Assembly: GCA_965230015.1 (NCBI GenBank)
Contig: CBDDKF010000017.1
Coordinates: forward strand, 62,001-126,000
Direction of reading: 5' to 3'
DNA: 64,000 nucleotides
Source: JABSQH01 sp965230015
GTDB taxonomy: Bacteria; Actinomycetota; Acidimicrobiia; Acidimicrobiales; Ilumatobacteraceae
Made by a program: the position numbers and the translations under genes. Under the pieces are notes generated by a model. It did not search any database, was not told the DNA's origin, and saw only the letters and a program-made list of their open reading frames with translations. Position 1 is the first letter of the stretch. Every line of letters begins with the position of its first letter. This document shows, piece after piece, positions 1 to 8,358 of the stretch.

Positions 1-690
1 GCTGGTGGGGGCCATTCGCTCGAGGGTGTCGCGTACCTGACGTTTTGTTGCGGCGACCACCGACGGTGCCTTGACGCTGAGCGACTCGACGAGTTCGTCC
101 ACCGTCGGGTCGAGCGACTCGACGACGCGGTTGAGGAATCCGATGCGATGGGCTTCTTCCGCGCCGAAACGACGGCATGTCAACACGAGCTCGCGGGTCA
201 TCGTCGGTCCGATGTCGCGCACGAGCCGGGGGATCCCACCCCACGTGAGCGGGATCCCCAGATCGACCTCGGGAATGGCGAACACCGAATCGCTCGTGGC
301 GATGCGCAGGTCGCACGCCGAGGCCAGCACCACGCCACCGCCGATGCACGGACCGGCGATCGCCGCGATGGTCACCGCACGCATTCGTTCGATCGCCTCG
401 GCCATTCGCCAGCCCAACTCGTGCGCCGATCGCTCGTCGACCGCGATCGCCGGCTCGCCACCGGTGAACTGACGGAGATCGAATCCAGCCGAGAATGCTC
501 GACCGGCGCCGCGTACCACGACCACGCTGGCGCCCGTGGTGTCGAACCACTGGGCCGCGGCGATCAGCTCGGTCATCGCATCATTGCCGAGGGGGTTGAG
601 CCGGTCGGGCTGGTTGAGGGTGAGCCGACCGATGCGGCCGTCATCGTCGCCATCGATGGTTGCCTCGACCGTGACGAACTCGGGAGTCAT
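1..690 (-). CDS. Enoyl-CoA hydratase/isomerase (crotonase) family, 3'-truncated by window edge
   Basis: 230 codons are visible; the C-terminus lies beyond base 1. The crotonase fold is recognised from the first oxyanion-hole segment GAGRAFSAG, the second oxyanion segment GPCIGGGVVLASACD, and AIPEVDLGI, which carries the usual acidic residue. Members act on acyl-CoA thioesters (hydration, isomerisation, hydrolysis); the substrate cannot be told from sequence. The ATG at 690 is chosen because it opens directly into the beta-strand that begins the family; TAGACC, close to the local -10 pattern, lies 7 bases upstream. A second crotonase lies at 10.8-11.6 kb, so the organism carries several paralogues. 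Confidence 0.85.
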   Translation of the reverse strand, partial: MTPEFVTVEATIDGDDDGRIGRLTLNQPDRLNPLGNDAMTELIAAAQWFDTTGASVVVVRGAGRAFSAGFDLRQFTGGEPAIAVDERSAHELGWRMAEAIERMRAVTIAAIAGPCIGGGVVLASACDLRIATSDSVFAIPEVDLGIPLTWGGIPRLVRDIGPTMTRELVLTCRRFGAEEAHRIGFLNRVVESLDPTVDELVESLSVKAPSVVAATKRQVRDTLERMAPTS

Positions 691-735
691 GGCCCCTGGT
701 CTACCTGGCGCGGGCGCAGTCGTCCGCAGCGCAGG

Positions 736-1647
736 TCACGCCGCCTGGAAGCGGCCGGGTTCGACCTCGGTCGCCTCACCGCGCCGCAGCATCCGGTCGA
801 CGTGCAGCTGTGCGCTGCGCCGTTCGACCGACTCGACGAACGGCATCTCCACGTGCGGTCGGTAGATGAATCGGCGGGTGGCCATCTCGGCAATGGTGTG
901 TGGCTCGGCGAGGAACGCGTGCATCTCGGCATCGCGACGATCGATCACCGCACTGAAGGCGTCGACCAACTCGATGAACGTCGTCCGCTCTTCGATGATC
1001 CCCTTGTGGTGCGAGGTGACGTAGGCGTGCGCGTCTTCGGCACGCACCTTCGCCAGGCTGTCGATGAAGTCGTCGAGGTCGCTCCAGGCGTCGCCGTAGT
1101 ACGGACCGAACCCGGTGAGGTCGATGTCGGAGAGGTAGAACACGCCGTCGACGCGGAAGCCGCTGTGCCCCCTCGTGTGCCCGGGGAGATGCACTGCTTC
1201 GATCGACACGCCGCCCAGGTCGAACACGTGCCCATCGCTGAAGCCGTGGGCGTCGGGCCGCGGTGAGTAGTGGAACTCGTCGACGATTGCCGGCTCGAAT
1301 GCGGCGCGCGCATCGGCGGGCAACCCGTACACGGCCATCAGGCCGTCGAGGCTTTGTGCGCCGGGGAGGTCGTCGTGGTGGATGTGCACCCGGGCGTCGT
1401 CGAACAAACCGTTGCCGGCGAGATGATCCTCGTGGCTGTGGCTGTTGATCACCGCGTCGATCGGTGCCGGTGCGCCGCCTCGCTCGACCACGGTGATGCC
1501 CGGGTCGATGATTACGGCTTCGCCGGCCCCGCGTACCAACAAGCTGTTGACCGCGGGATACGCACCGTTCTTCGGGCCCACCAGTGCGCTCACCGAAGCG
1601 GTCAGCGCACGTTCGTCGGTTCCCCAATCGACCACCGTGGCAGACAC
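736..1647 (-). CDS. MBL-fold metallo-hydrolase
   Basis: 303 residues. The metal site HSHEDH (HxHxDH) is followed by LPGHTRGHSG, which carries the next metal-binding His, and YLSDIDLTG, which carries the bridging Asp, as in glyoxalase II-like and related zinc hydrolases. A C-terminal region of about 90 residues with a TSHHKG motif may supply the last His. The substrate is unknown. The GTG at 1647 begins VSATVVDWG; it lies 11 bases after the msrB stop, so the two genes probably share a transcript. No signal peptide is seen, so the protein should be cytoplasmic. Confidence 0.82.
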   Translation of the reverse strand: MSATVVDWGTDERALTASVSALVGPKNGAYPAVNSLLVRGAGEAVIIDPGITVVERGGAPAPIDAVINSHSHEDHLAGNGLFDDARVHIHHDDLPGAQSLDGLMAVYGLPADARAAFEPAIVDEFHYSPRPDAHGFSDGHVFDLGGVSIEAVHLPGHTRGHSGFRVDGVFYLSDIDLTGFGPYYGDAWSDLDDFIDSLAKVRAEDAHAYVTSHHKGIIEERTTFIELVDAFSAVIDRRDAEMHAFLAEPHTIAEMATRRFIYRPHVEMPFVESVERRSAQLHVDRMLRRGEATEVEPGRFQAA

Positions 1648-1658
1648 GGCCGAGGAGT

Positions 1659-2090
1659 CTACGAATCGGTCGACGACGATGCAGTGTCGCCAGGCCGATG
1701 CTGCAGCGACGCCGAGTTCATGCAGTAGCGATCGCCCGTCGGGTGGGGGCCATCGGGAAACACGTGCCCGAGATGTGCGCCACAGGTTGCACACACCACC
1801 TCGACCCGCACCATGCCGTGCGACCGGTCTTCTTTCAACACGACCTTGTGGTCGTCGATCGCCTCGTAGAAGCTCGGCCATCCCGAGCCCGAGTCGTACT
1901 TCGCATCGGAGGAGAACAACGGCTCGTCGCAGACCACGCAGTGGTACATGCCGTCGTCTTTGAAGTCGTGATAGATGCCGGTGAAGGCGCGCTCGGTTCC
2001 AGCGCGCTGGGTGACCTCGTACTGCAGCGGCGTCAGCCGGGCCCGGAGCTCTTCGTCGGTGGGCATCTGCCTGCGGGCTTGATCGGTCAT
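1659..2090 (-). CDS. msrB: Peptide-methionine (R)-S-oxide reductase MsrB
   Basis: 143 residues, the usual length. It reduces the R epimer of methionine sulfoxide in proteins. Two CxxC pairs, CVVC and CATC, form the structural zinc site; GSGWPSF, the GHVFPDGP block and the catalytic Cys in RYCMNSASL are all present. The ATG at 2090 gives MTDQARRQ. The MBL hydrolase follows on the same strand after 11 bases. The upstream gap to the divergent lipoprotein gene holds a 10-base palindrome at 2144-2153. Confidence 0.95.
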   Translation of the reverse strand: MTDQARRQMPTDEELRARLTPLQYEVTQRAGTERAFTGIYHDFKDDGMYHCVVCDEPLFSSDAKYDSGSGWPSFYEAIDDHKVVLKEDRSHGMVRVEVVCATCGAHLGHVFPDGPHPTGDRYCMNSASLQHRPGDTASSSTDS

Positions 2091-2143
2091 GCCCCAAGGG
2101 TGCCGGAGCAACGAGCGAATCGGCGCATCGGAGCACGGTTTTC

Positions 2144-2153
2144 GAACATGTTC
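2144..2153. promoter_or_regulatory. Palindrome GAACATGTTC between divergent genes
   Basis: A perfect 10-base palindrome lies between msrB and the DUF3179 lipoprotein gene. It resembles the core of a LexA box, but the half-sites are 2 bases apart, not 4, so SOS control is not supported. It may bind another dimeric regulator. Confidence 0.25.
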
Positions 2154-2188
2154 CGCAGTCCTGCCGGGGTGCGGATCGCGTCGCTCCG

Positions 2189-2194
2189 TAGCCT
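2189..2194 (+). promoter_or_regulatory. -10 element TAGCCT, 7 nt before the start
   Basis: It serves the DUF3179 lipoprotein gene. The bases between it and the ATG at 2202 leave no room for a ribosome binding site, so a leaderless mRNA is inferred. Confidence 0.6.
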
Positions 2195-2201
2195 CCGATC
2201 C

Positions 2202-3644
2202 ATGACCCCCTCCATCACCGGCGCGGCGCGACCTTCGGCCCTGCGGCGGGCGCGCCGAGCCGGTGCGCTCGGCATGTGCGCCGCCCTCACGCTGGCCGCG
2301 TGCGGTGGGAGCGACGACGACGATGCCGATGCCGAACCAGCGACGCCGTTGCCGTTCGCGCCGTTCGACTATCCGGACGCTCCGGCGAGCCCCGACGCAA
2401 CGGTGGAGAACTCGGCGGCCGCCGCCACGATCGCCGAGATCAACGAGGGCATCCGCGGCGGCGCGTTCAACACGTTGGCCATCGACGAGCTGGCGGACAC
2501 CGGCGACGTCCGCCACGCGTGGTACGCCGCCGACCTTTTGCGCTTTGCCGGACCCAACGACGCCGACCAGCTCGTCGACACGTTCGAGACGCTGACGGGT
2601 GTATCGATCGCCGACGACCCCGACGCCGAGCGCACGCCGTGGCTCAGCGTGACCAACCACCTCATCGCCTGGGACACGCCGGACTACCCCGGCTACCAGG
2701 AGCAGAAGGGCGAGTTGTTCGAGTTGATCGAGCCGGCCTGGGCGCCGTTCTTCGCCGATCCTGATGCCGACATCGACTGGCGGTACCTCAGCTGGGGCGG
2801 GGTGTTCATCGACGATCGCGAACTGGGCGATCCGAATGGCTGCCCAGGAGGCTGCATCCCGGCACTTGACGATCCGGCTACAACCGATGCGGCCGGCGGC
2901 GACTGGTACCCCGACGACGCCACCGTGTTCGGGATCGTTGTCGGCGACGAGGCGCTGGCGATCCCGTTGAACATGGCCGAGATCCACGAAATGTTCAACC
3001 TCACCCTCGGCGATCGTCGCCTGGGCATCCCGTACTGCACGTTGTGCGGCTCGGCTCAGGCCTACTTCACCGACAACACCGGCGCGGAAGAGCAGCCGGT
3101 GCTGCGTACCTCGGGGCTGCTGTCGAGGTCGAACAAGGTGATGTACGACCTGCGTACCCAATCGGTGTTCGACACGTTCACCGGTGACGCCGTGTCGGGC
3201 CCGTTGCAAGATCAGGGCATCACGCTCGAAGAAACCACGGTGGTGCGTTCCACGTGGGGTGAGTGGAAGGCCGAGCACCCCGACACGATGATCATCGCCG
3301 AGGACGGCGGGATCAACCGCACCTACGACCTCGACCCGCTGCGCGGGCGCGACGACAACGGCCCGATCTTCCCCATCGGTGACGTCGATCAACAGTTGGG
3401 CGTGCAGGACTTCGTGGTCGGTGTGATCGCCGCCGACGGCACCCCGGTGGCGTTTCCGTCCGAACTCGCCACTGACACCCTCACGGCAGGCGGCGAAGTG
3501 GAACTCGCTGGTGTACGTCTCGAGACAGCCGGTGATGGCCTGGTCGCCGTCGATGCCGATACCGGCGACGAGCTCGCCGCTCACGAGGCGTTCTGGTTCG
3601 CCTGGAGTCAGTTTCACCCCGACACCGAACTGTGGACCGGCTGA
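2202..3644 (+). CDS. DUF3179-type lipoprotein
   Basis: 480 residues. The N-terminus is a lipoprotein signal: an Arg-rich n-region, a hydrophobic stretch and the lipobox LAACGG, followed by an acidic linker. The body resembles the DUF3179 family (function unknown, secreted or surface). A Cys-rich block, GIPYCTLCGSAQAYF, is the family hallmark, and an earlier CPGGC pair is also present; these could form disulfides or bind metal outside the membrane. The start at 2202 is fixed by the signal peptide and the -10 element. It is monocistronic and convergent with the NTF2-like gene. Confidence 0.72.
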   Translation: MTPSITGAARPSALRRARRAGALGMCAALTLAACGGSDDDDADAEPATPLPFAPFDYPDAPASPDATVENSAAAATIAEINEGIRGGAFNTLAIDELADTGDVRHAWYAADLLRFAGPNDADQLVDTFETLTGVSIADDPDAERTPWLSVTNHLIAWDTPDYPGYQEQKGELFELIEPAWAPFFADPDADIDWRYLSWGGVFIDDRELGDPNGCPGGCIPALDDPATTDAAGGDWYPDDATVFGIVVGDEALAIPLNMAEIHEMFNLTLGDRRLGIPYCTLCGSAQAYFTDNTGAEEQPVLRTSGLLSRSNKVMYDLRTQSVFDTFTGDAVSGPLQDQGITLEETTVVRSTWGEWKAEHPDTMIIAEDGGINRTYDLDPLRGRDDNGPIFPIGDVDQQLGVQDFVVGVIAADGTPVAFPSELATDTLTAGGEVELAGVRLETAGDGLVAVDADTGDELAAHEAFWFAWSQFHPDTELWTG

Positions 3645-3650
3645 GCTGCG

Positions 3651-4055
3651 CTAGTCGGTTTGGCCGGTCTGTTCGAGGAACGTCATCGAATCCCATACGT
3701 CGGTGCGGCGCGTGATCGCCCCATCGCGGACGGCGAACCACATCACGCCGGGGATGTCGATACGTACGCCCTCGTAGGTGGCCAAGAAGCGGTAGCGCAC
3801 CACGATCGAGTCGATCGATTCGCGCTGCTGCTCGACCACGTCGATCACCTGGTAGGAGCGGTCGGCGAACGATTCCAGGAAGTGGGGGAGTCGGCGCCGG
3901 TACTCGTCGCGTCCGACGCAACCCGACCCGAGTGCACTGAGGTGTTCGTTGTGGAAGCCCTCGGCGACGAACCCGGCGATGCGATCGGGATCGCCGGTCG
4001 CGAACGCCTGGAGGTAGCCCGTCACGATCTCGATGGAGCGTTCCCCGCCGCGCAC
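3651..4055 (-). CDS. SnoaL/NTF2-like protein
   Basis: 134 residues with the NTF2-like pattern: an N-terminal helix with VTGYLQAFATGDPDRIAGFV, a middle segment RRRLPHFLESFADRSYQVIDVV, and a C-terminal sheet with VRYRFLATYEGV and GDAIT-like VRDGAITRRTDVWDSMTFL. The fold serves polyketide cyclases, ester cyclases and steroid isomerases; no specific activity can be assigned. The GTG at 4055 sits 6 bases after a TACCGT -10 element. Confidence 0.72.
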   Translation of the reverse strand: MRGGERSIEIVTGYLQAFATGDPDRIAGFVAEGFHNEHLSALGSGCVGRDEYRRRLPHFLESFADRSYQVIDVVEQQRESIDSIVVRYRFLATYEGVRIDIPGVMWFAVRDGAITRRTDVWDSMTFLEQTGQTD

Positions 4056-4061
4056 GCTGCG

Positions 4062-4067
4062 ACGGTA
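4062..4067 (-). promoter_or_regulatory. -10 element TACCGT, 6 nt before the start
   Basis: It serves the SnoaL-like gene that starts at 4055 and supports the GTG start. Confidence 0.55.
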
Positions 4068-4076
4068 GCGGCCAGT

Positions 4077-4913
4077 TCAGTCGAGCAGTGCGTCGAGAGC
4101 CTTGCTCGTGGCCGAATGTTCCTCTTCGGGGACGTGGTCGTATCGCGAGAGGTAGGTCACGGCGACCTGGCCCCGTTCGACCGCTCCGCCATCGGTTTCG
4201 GGCGCGAGATCACGCTCGTCGCCCCATCCCATCTCGACGGTGTACGCGCCCTGCTTGCCCACGATGGGATCGAGCCGTGCCTTGGCCATCGATCGCGGCG
4301 GCTGCATCCCGACGGTGGCGTGGCGCCACCCCTTGATCTCGTCGACCTCGAGGTTCGGGACGTTGACGTTGATCACCAGCGCACTGCTCGGCGGCTCGTC
4401 GATCACGCTCTGGACCACCTGCCGGCCAACGACCGCGGCGGTGCGCCATTTCTGGTTGGCGAGCGCGTCGTCCCAACCCTGACCTTCGACGCCGAAGCCG
4501 CTGACGGCTTGGCTCACCGCCACGCCGGTCACCGCACCGTTGCGCGCCGTCAACGCGGCGCCGACCGTGCCCGAGTGGTACACCGCTCGGCCGACGTTGG
4601 CGCCGGGGTTGATCCCGGACACCACGAGGTCGAACGGGTCGCCGAAGGCGCCGAGCCGAGCGAAGAACACGCAGAGCGCAGGCGGCCCGGTGACCGACCA
4701 CACCGAGTCGACATCGAGCCCGTCGATCGAGCTGACATGAACCTCGGGTTGGATCAAGTGCAGTGCGCCCACCGACGCCGCGGCACCGGAGTACTCGCGG
4801 TCGGGCGCGGCGACGACGATCTCGTGATCCCCGGCGAGCTCGGTCATCGCCCGGGCCAACTCGTGGAGCCCCAGCGAGTCGATTCCGTCGTCGTTGGTCA
4901 CGAGGATCCGCAT
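4077..4913 (-). CDS. surE: 5'-nucleotidase SurE
   Basis: 278 residues. It begins MRILVTNDDGID, the metal-binding NDDG signature of the SurE survival-protein family (metal-dependent nucleoside monophosphate phosphatase). A further metal-site Ser is in REYSGAAASV, and VSGINPGANVG is the conserved Asn-containing loop. The C-terminal part is slightly longer than in short SurE proteins. The NTF2-like gene follows 21 bases after its stop but has its own promoter. Confidence 0.93.
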   Translation of the reverse strand: MRILVTNDDGIDSLGLHELARAMTELAGDHEIVVAAPDREYSGAAASVGALHLIQPEVHVSSIDGLDVDSVWSVTGPPALCVFFARLGAFGDPFDLVVSGINPGANVGRAVYHSGTVGAALTARNGAVTGVAVSQAVSGFGVEGQGWDDALANQKWRTAAVVGRQVVQSVIDEPPSSALVINVNVPNLEVDEIKGWRHATVGMQPPRSMAKARLDPIVGKQGAYTVEMGWGDERDLAPETDGGAVERGQVAVTYLSRYDHVPEEEHSATSKALDALLD

Positions 4914-5016
4914 GGGCGCATCCTGTCACGACGCCGCAACGCGCGTCGGGTCTGTTGTGGTGTCTGTTGTGAAGGTGCGCGCCAACATACGAATCGTGTT
5001 TCGCAAGTCGCAGAGG

Positions 5017-5022
5017 TAGTCT
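5017..5022 (+). promoter_or_regulatory. -10 element TAGTCT, 6 nt before the start
   Basis: It drives the NfuA-like gene at 5029. Confidence 0.55.
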
Positions 5023-5028
5023 CGACGT

Positions 5029-5676
5029 ATGAGCCCACTCGAAGCGATGGCTGCGAAGACGTCGTCTGACAGCACCGGCAGCGAACCGATCATCACGGTC
5101 ACGCCGGACGCGCTCGACCACCTGCGCGAGTTGCGCGACGACGAGCCAGACGCCGACAAGCTCGGCCTGCGTCTGGCCATCGCCAGCCAACCCGGCGAAG
5201 AGTTTCGCTACGACTTGGCGTTCGACGAGTACCTCACCGCTGCGTTCACCGACGAGGTGCGCACGCACGATGGGCTCAAGGTGATCATCCCCGGCGACGA
5301 CGTCGAGCTGCTCACCGGTGCCACCCTCGACTACACGACCACGCAGGGTCTGGTGATCCGTAACCCGAATCGGCCGTCGGCCCCTTCGGTCGATGGGCTC
5401 ACCGTTGGCGACGAGTTGTCGGCCACGATCGAGGCGATGATCGCTGGCGATGTCAACCCGGCGCTGGCCGCCCACGGTGGCTTCGTCACCTACGTCGGTC
5501 ACGACGGCGAGGGCACTGCGTACCTCACGATGGGCGGCGGCTGCCACGGCTGTTCGATGAGCAAGATGACCATGCTCGAAGGCGTGCAGACCATGCTCGT
5601 CGATGCCATCGAAGAGGTCGAGCGGGTGCGTGACCTCACCGATCACTCCACCGGCGAGAACCCGTACTACTCGTAG
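5029..5676 (+). CDS. NfuA-like iron-sulfur cluster carrier
   Basis: 215 residues with two domains. Residues about 20-110 form a HesB/IscA-type A domain with no cysteines, a degenerate arrangement known in NfuA. Residues about 120-205 form a NifU C-terminal domain with the CxxC ligand pair in GGGCHGCSMSK. The family carries a [4Fe-4S] cluster to client enzymes, usually as a dimer bridged by the CxxC motifs. It is divergent from surE. The start at 5029 is supported by TAGTCT 6 bases upstream. Confidence 0.88.
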   Translation: MSPLEAMAAKTSSDSTGSEPIITVTPDALDHLRELRDDEPDADKLGLRLAIASQPGEEFRYDLAFDEYLTAAFTDEVRTHDGLKVIIPGDDVELLTGATLDYTTTQGLVIRNPNRPSAPSVDGLTVGDELSATIEAMIAGDVNPALAAHGGFVTYVGHDGEGTAYLTMGGGCHGCSMSKMTMLEGVQTMLVDAIEEVERVRDLTDHSTGENPYYS

Positions 5677-5704
5677 CGCGCAACTTCCGTCGGCTGCGGA
5701 CGGG

Positions 5705-5959
5705 TTACTCCCCGCGCCGGGCGATCCGTCGCAACGGCGGCTCGGTGCGTGGCGGTGAGCGACGCGGCGGGAGCTGATCGAGGAGCTTGGTGGTTGCCAT
5801 GGCGATGTCGGCGACGGCCTCGTCGACGGCGGCCTGCGTCGTTGCCGACACTTGCTGAATCGCCCCAACCTTGCGGACGAACTGCAGCGCAGCCGCCTCG
5901 ATCTCCTCGGTGGTCGCCGCCGGCTCGAGTCCGCGCAGGGCGGTGATGTTGCGACACAT
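5705..5959 (-). CDS. DUF2277 small protein
   Basis: 84 residues. It opens MCRNITALRGLEPAATTEEI and continues with ALQFVRKVGA, the signature of DUF2277, a small family common in actinobacteria with no known function. The start is the ATG at 5959; a longer reading adds 30 residues unlike the family. It ends in a basic, Pro-rich tail. It lies 2 bases after the stop of the GNAT-like gene, so the two are probably cotranscribed. Confidence 0.85.
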   Translation of the reverse strand: MCRNITALRGLEPAATTEEIEAAALQFVRKVGAIQQVSATTQAAVDEAVADIAMATTKLLDQLPPRRSPPRTEPPLRRIARRGE

Positions 5960-5961
5960 CG

Positions 5962-6246
5962 TCAGCCCGCAACTAGGTCGTGGTGTTCGGGATGCTCCGA
6001 TACGTAGCTCGCCGCGAACGGACAGCTCGGGCGGATCGTGGCGCCCCACGCTCGTAGGTCGTCGAGGATTCCAGCCATCAAGATGTCGGCGTTGCCCTGG
6101 CCGCGGTGCTCCGGGAGAGTCTCTACGTGGTACACGGCGACCACGTTGTCAGACTTCCGGTAGTCGCCGAACGAGCACAACTCGCCATCGCGATGCATCT
6201 CGTAGCGTGATTGCTCGGTGTTGTTGGTGACGGAGACGCGGGCCAT
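5962..6246 (-). CDS. Small GNAT-like N-acetyltransferase (YjdJ type)
   Basis: 94 residues, the length of the compact acetyltransferase family that lacks the first half of the GNAT fold. The acetyl-CoA loop region is seen in VYHVETLPEHRGQGNADILM (Q/RxxGxG/A-like), followed by a helix and the terminal CPFAASYVSEHPEH typical of this group. The substrate is unknown. It is followed by the DUF2277 gene after 2 bases. Confidence 0.8.
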   Translation of the reverse strand: MARVSVTNNTEQSRYEMHRDGELCSFGDYRKSDNVVAVYHVETLPEHRGQGNADILMAGILDDLRAWGATIRPSCPFAASYVSEHPEHHDLVAG

Positions 6247-6258
6247 GCCGCGAGTCTC

Positions 6259-7461
6259 TCACCCTGTGCCGGTGGGTGCGAAGAGGGCGCGTTCGATGTC
6301 GCCGACGATGTCGTGCGGATCTTCCAACCCGACCGACACGCGCACCAGCCCGTCGCTGACGCCGGTCCGTTGCTGCTCGTCGGCGGTGAGGCCGGCATGG
6401 GTCGATGTGGCCGGATGGCACACCAACGTCTCGGGCCCGCCGAGCGATGTCGCCACTCTGGCCAACTGCAGCCGGTCGAAGAACGCCGACACGGTGGCTC
6501 GATCGGCGAGCTCGAACGCCAACACGGTGCCGAAGCTCGTCATCTGTTTCATCGCCAACCCGTGTTGAGGGTGCTCGCTGAGACCGGGATAACACACCGT
6601 GCCAACTGCAGGGTGATCGGCGAGCGCCACTGCGAGCGAACGCGCCGCATCGGTCTGGTGACGGGTGCGGACGCCGAGCGTGCGCAGTCCGCGCAGCGCG
6701 TTCAACGCATCGAACGGCGACGGGGTCGCACCGTGCAGCACGGCGTATCCCCAGATCTCGTCGAGCAACTCACGCTCGCCAGCCACCACGCCGAGGGTCG
6801 CGTCGTTGTGGCCGGCAATCCCTTTCGTCGCCGAGTGCACCACGAGGTCGACGCCGTGCTGGAGTGGCTGCTGGCCGAGCGGGGTGGCGAAGGTCGAGTC
6901 GACGAGCGTGAACGGTCCCTGAATCGAACCGAGCTCGTCGAGGTCGGCGAGCTCGAGGCGCGGGTTCGACGGCGACTCGGCGATCACCAGCATCGTGCGG
7001 CCGGGTACCACGGCTGCGCTGAATGCTCCCGGTTCGGCGACGTCGACGAAGGTCACGTCGATGCCCAGTCGGCGGCACGGGCCTTGCAGCAGCGCCAGCG
7101 TTCCGGCGTACAGCTGGCGCTGGGCGACGATGTGGCTCCCCGCCGAGCAGAGTGCGAACACCACCGAGGCAAGCGCGCCCATTCCCGATGCCGCGGCGAG
7201 GGCGTCGTCGGCGTGCTCCAACTCGGCGACGGCTTCCTCGAACGAGCGCACGGTGGGGTTGGAGTACCGGCTGTAGAACGCGTCGTGGCGGGTCGAGGTG
7301 GCGCGGCGGTGAGCGTCGGCGAGGTCCTCGGACTGCCAGGTGCTCGATGCCCACAACGCCGGCGCCAGCGACGTCCCGCTGGCCCGTCGCCCGGCCTGCA
7401 CCGCCACCGTGTCGGGCGTTGCGGTGGCCCGCCCATCGGGCTGCTCGGTCGGTTCGGACAT
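6259..7461 (-). CDS. Trans-sulfuration enzyme, PLP-dependent (cystathionine gamma-synthase/lyase family)
   Basis: 400 residues. This Cys/Met-metabolism PLP family makes or breaks C-S bonds at the gamma or beta carbon. The YSRYSNPT motif (phosphate binding across the dimer), the SGMGA segment, the DSTFATP strand and the PLP lysine in HSATKGIAGHND are present. Sequence alone does not separate gamma-synthase, gamma-lyase and sulfhydrylase activities. The ATG at 7461 begins MSEPTEQP; TAGCGT is 7 bases upstream. Longer readings add a basic, unlikely N-terminus. Confidence 0.88.
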   Translation of the reverse strand: MSEPTEQPDGRATATPDTVAVQAGRRASGTSLAPALWASSTWQSEDLADAHRRATSTRHDAFYSRYSNPTVRSFEEAVAELEHADDALAAASGMGALASVVFALCSAGSHIVAQRQLYAGTLALLQGPCRRLGIDVTFVDVAEPGAFSAAVVPGRTMLVIAESPSNPRLELADLDELGSIQGPFTLVDSTFATPLGQQPLQHGVDLVVHSATKGIAGHNDATLGVVAGERELLDEIWGYAVLHGATPSPFDALNALRGLRTLGVRTRHQTDAARSLAVALADHPAVGTVCYPGLSEHPQHGLAMKQMTSFGTVLAFELADRATVSAFFDRLQLARVATSLGGPETLVCHPATSTHAGLTADEQQRTGVSDGLVRVSVGLEDPHDIVGDIERALFAPTGTG

Positions 7462-7468
7462 CGAGGCA

Positions 7469-7474
7469 ACGCTA
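7469..7474 (-). promoter_or_regulatory. -10 element TAGCGT, 7 nt before the start
   Basis: It serves the trans-sulfuration gene and supports the ATG at 7461 over upstream alternatives. Confidence 0.55.
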
Positions 7475-7533
7475 CTGGGCTGCGTCACCATCGCTGTCGC
7501 CGGTCTCCTGCCCCTGCCCCTCCTGCGACCCCC

Positions 7534-7539
7534 TATCCT
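7534..7539 (+). promoter_or_regulatory. -10 element TATCCT, 6 nt before the start
   Basis: It serves the unknown membrane protein gene starting at GTG 7546. Confidence 0.5.
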
Positions 7540-7545
7540 GAATGT

Positions 7546-8358
7546 GTGACCGGGGAGTTCGATCGAGCCGGTGTGCAACGCATCGTCAGCCGCGCCGCCG
7601 CGCTCGACGGCGGTTCACCCGCCGATCACGACGGGTCGATCGACGACGACCGGCTCGATGCCGACACCGTTGTCGCTGCCGCCGCAGAGGTGGGTATCGC
7701 CCCGGAGTTGACTCGCCAGTCGATCGCCATCGAACGACTCGGCCCACCGCCCGCACGGCGTCTCGGCGACCGCGTGGCGGGCCCGCGTGCGGTGAGCAGT
7801 GAGCGTACGGTGCCCATCGATGGCGATGCGACGATCGAATTGCTCGACGAGTGGTTGACCACCGGTCATCACCTTCGTCGTGAGCGGCGCGACCGGTCGC
7901 CGGGCGCCGTCGAGGTGCGGTGGGTGCGCCGCCGCGATGTCGCGACGGGACTATGGCGGCGGGTGCGGGGCCTGCGCGGCGAAGGCCGGTTGGGTGGTCG
8001 GCGAAGCGTCACCGTGCGCGCCGCCCCGGTCGCCGACGATGCAACACTCGTACGCGTCACGGTCGATCGCTCCGATGAACGCGCGAGCTACCTCACCAGC
8101 GGCACCGCAATGGTCGGTGTGGGTGCGGCTGGCATCGGGCTGGCGGTCGTTGGCGCAGCGTTTGCCGCACCGATTGCGATCGTCGCGGCGCCGGTGACGT
8201 TGGGCGGCGTCGTCGTCGCCCGGCGCGGTCGCGTGGCAGCCGAACGCGTCGACCACGAAGTAGCCCGCTTGCTCGACGCTGTGGCAGGCGATGAGCACCC
8301 AGCGGGCGTGCACGCCCGCCAACGACGCATTCGCCGGTCGCTGTCGCGCGGCGACTAG
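7546..8358 (+). CDS. Hypothetical protein with a C-terminal hydrophobic hairpin
   Basis: 270 residues, not recognised. Residues 1-70 are acidic and helix-like (VVAAAAEVGIAPELTRQSIA). The middle, about 90-180, is Arg-rich with likely beta strands. Around 185-225 there is one long Gly/Ala/Val-rich segment, probably two closely spaced membrane passes, followed by a basic tail. The fold might be a membrane-anchored regulator, but there is no motif to support that. Its stop overlaps the convergent TetR gene by 4 bases. Confidence 0.6.
   Translation: MTGEFDRAGVQRIVSRAAALDGGSPADHDGSIDDDRLDADTVVAAAAEVGIAPELTRQSIAIERLGPPPARRLGDRVAGPRAVSSERTVPIDGDATIELLDEWLTTGHHLRRERRDRSPGAVEVRWVRRRDVATGLWRRVRGLRGEGRLGGRRSVTVRAAPVADDATLVRVTVDRSDERASYLTSGTAMVGVGAAGIGLAVVGAAFAAPIAIVAAPVTLGGVVVARRGRVAAERVDHEVARLLDAVAGDEHPAGVHARQRRIRRSLSRGD

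Noticed and set aside
2144..2153. A possible LexA/SOS box
   Set aside because: The GAAC and GTTC half-sites are 2 bases apart; the actinobacterial SOS box needs 4.
3660..5069. A long plus-strand frame (469 codons) opposite surE and the SnoaL-like gene
   Set aside because: It is the complementary shadow of two well-supported genes and has no recognisable domain.
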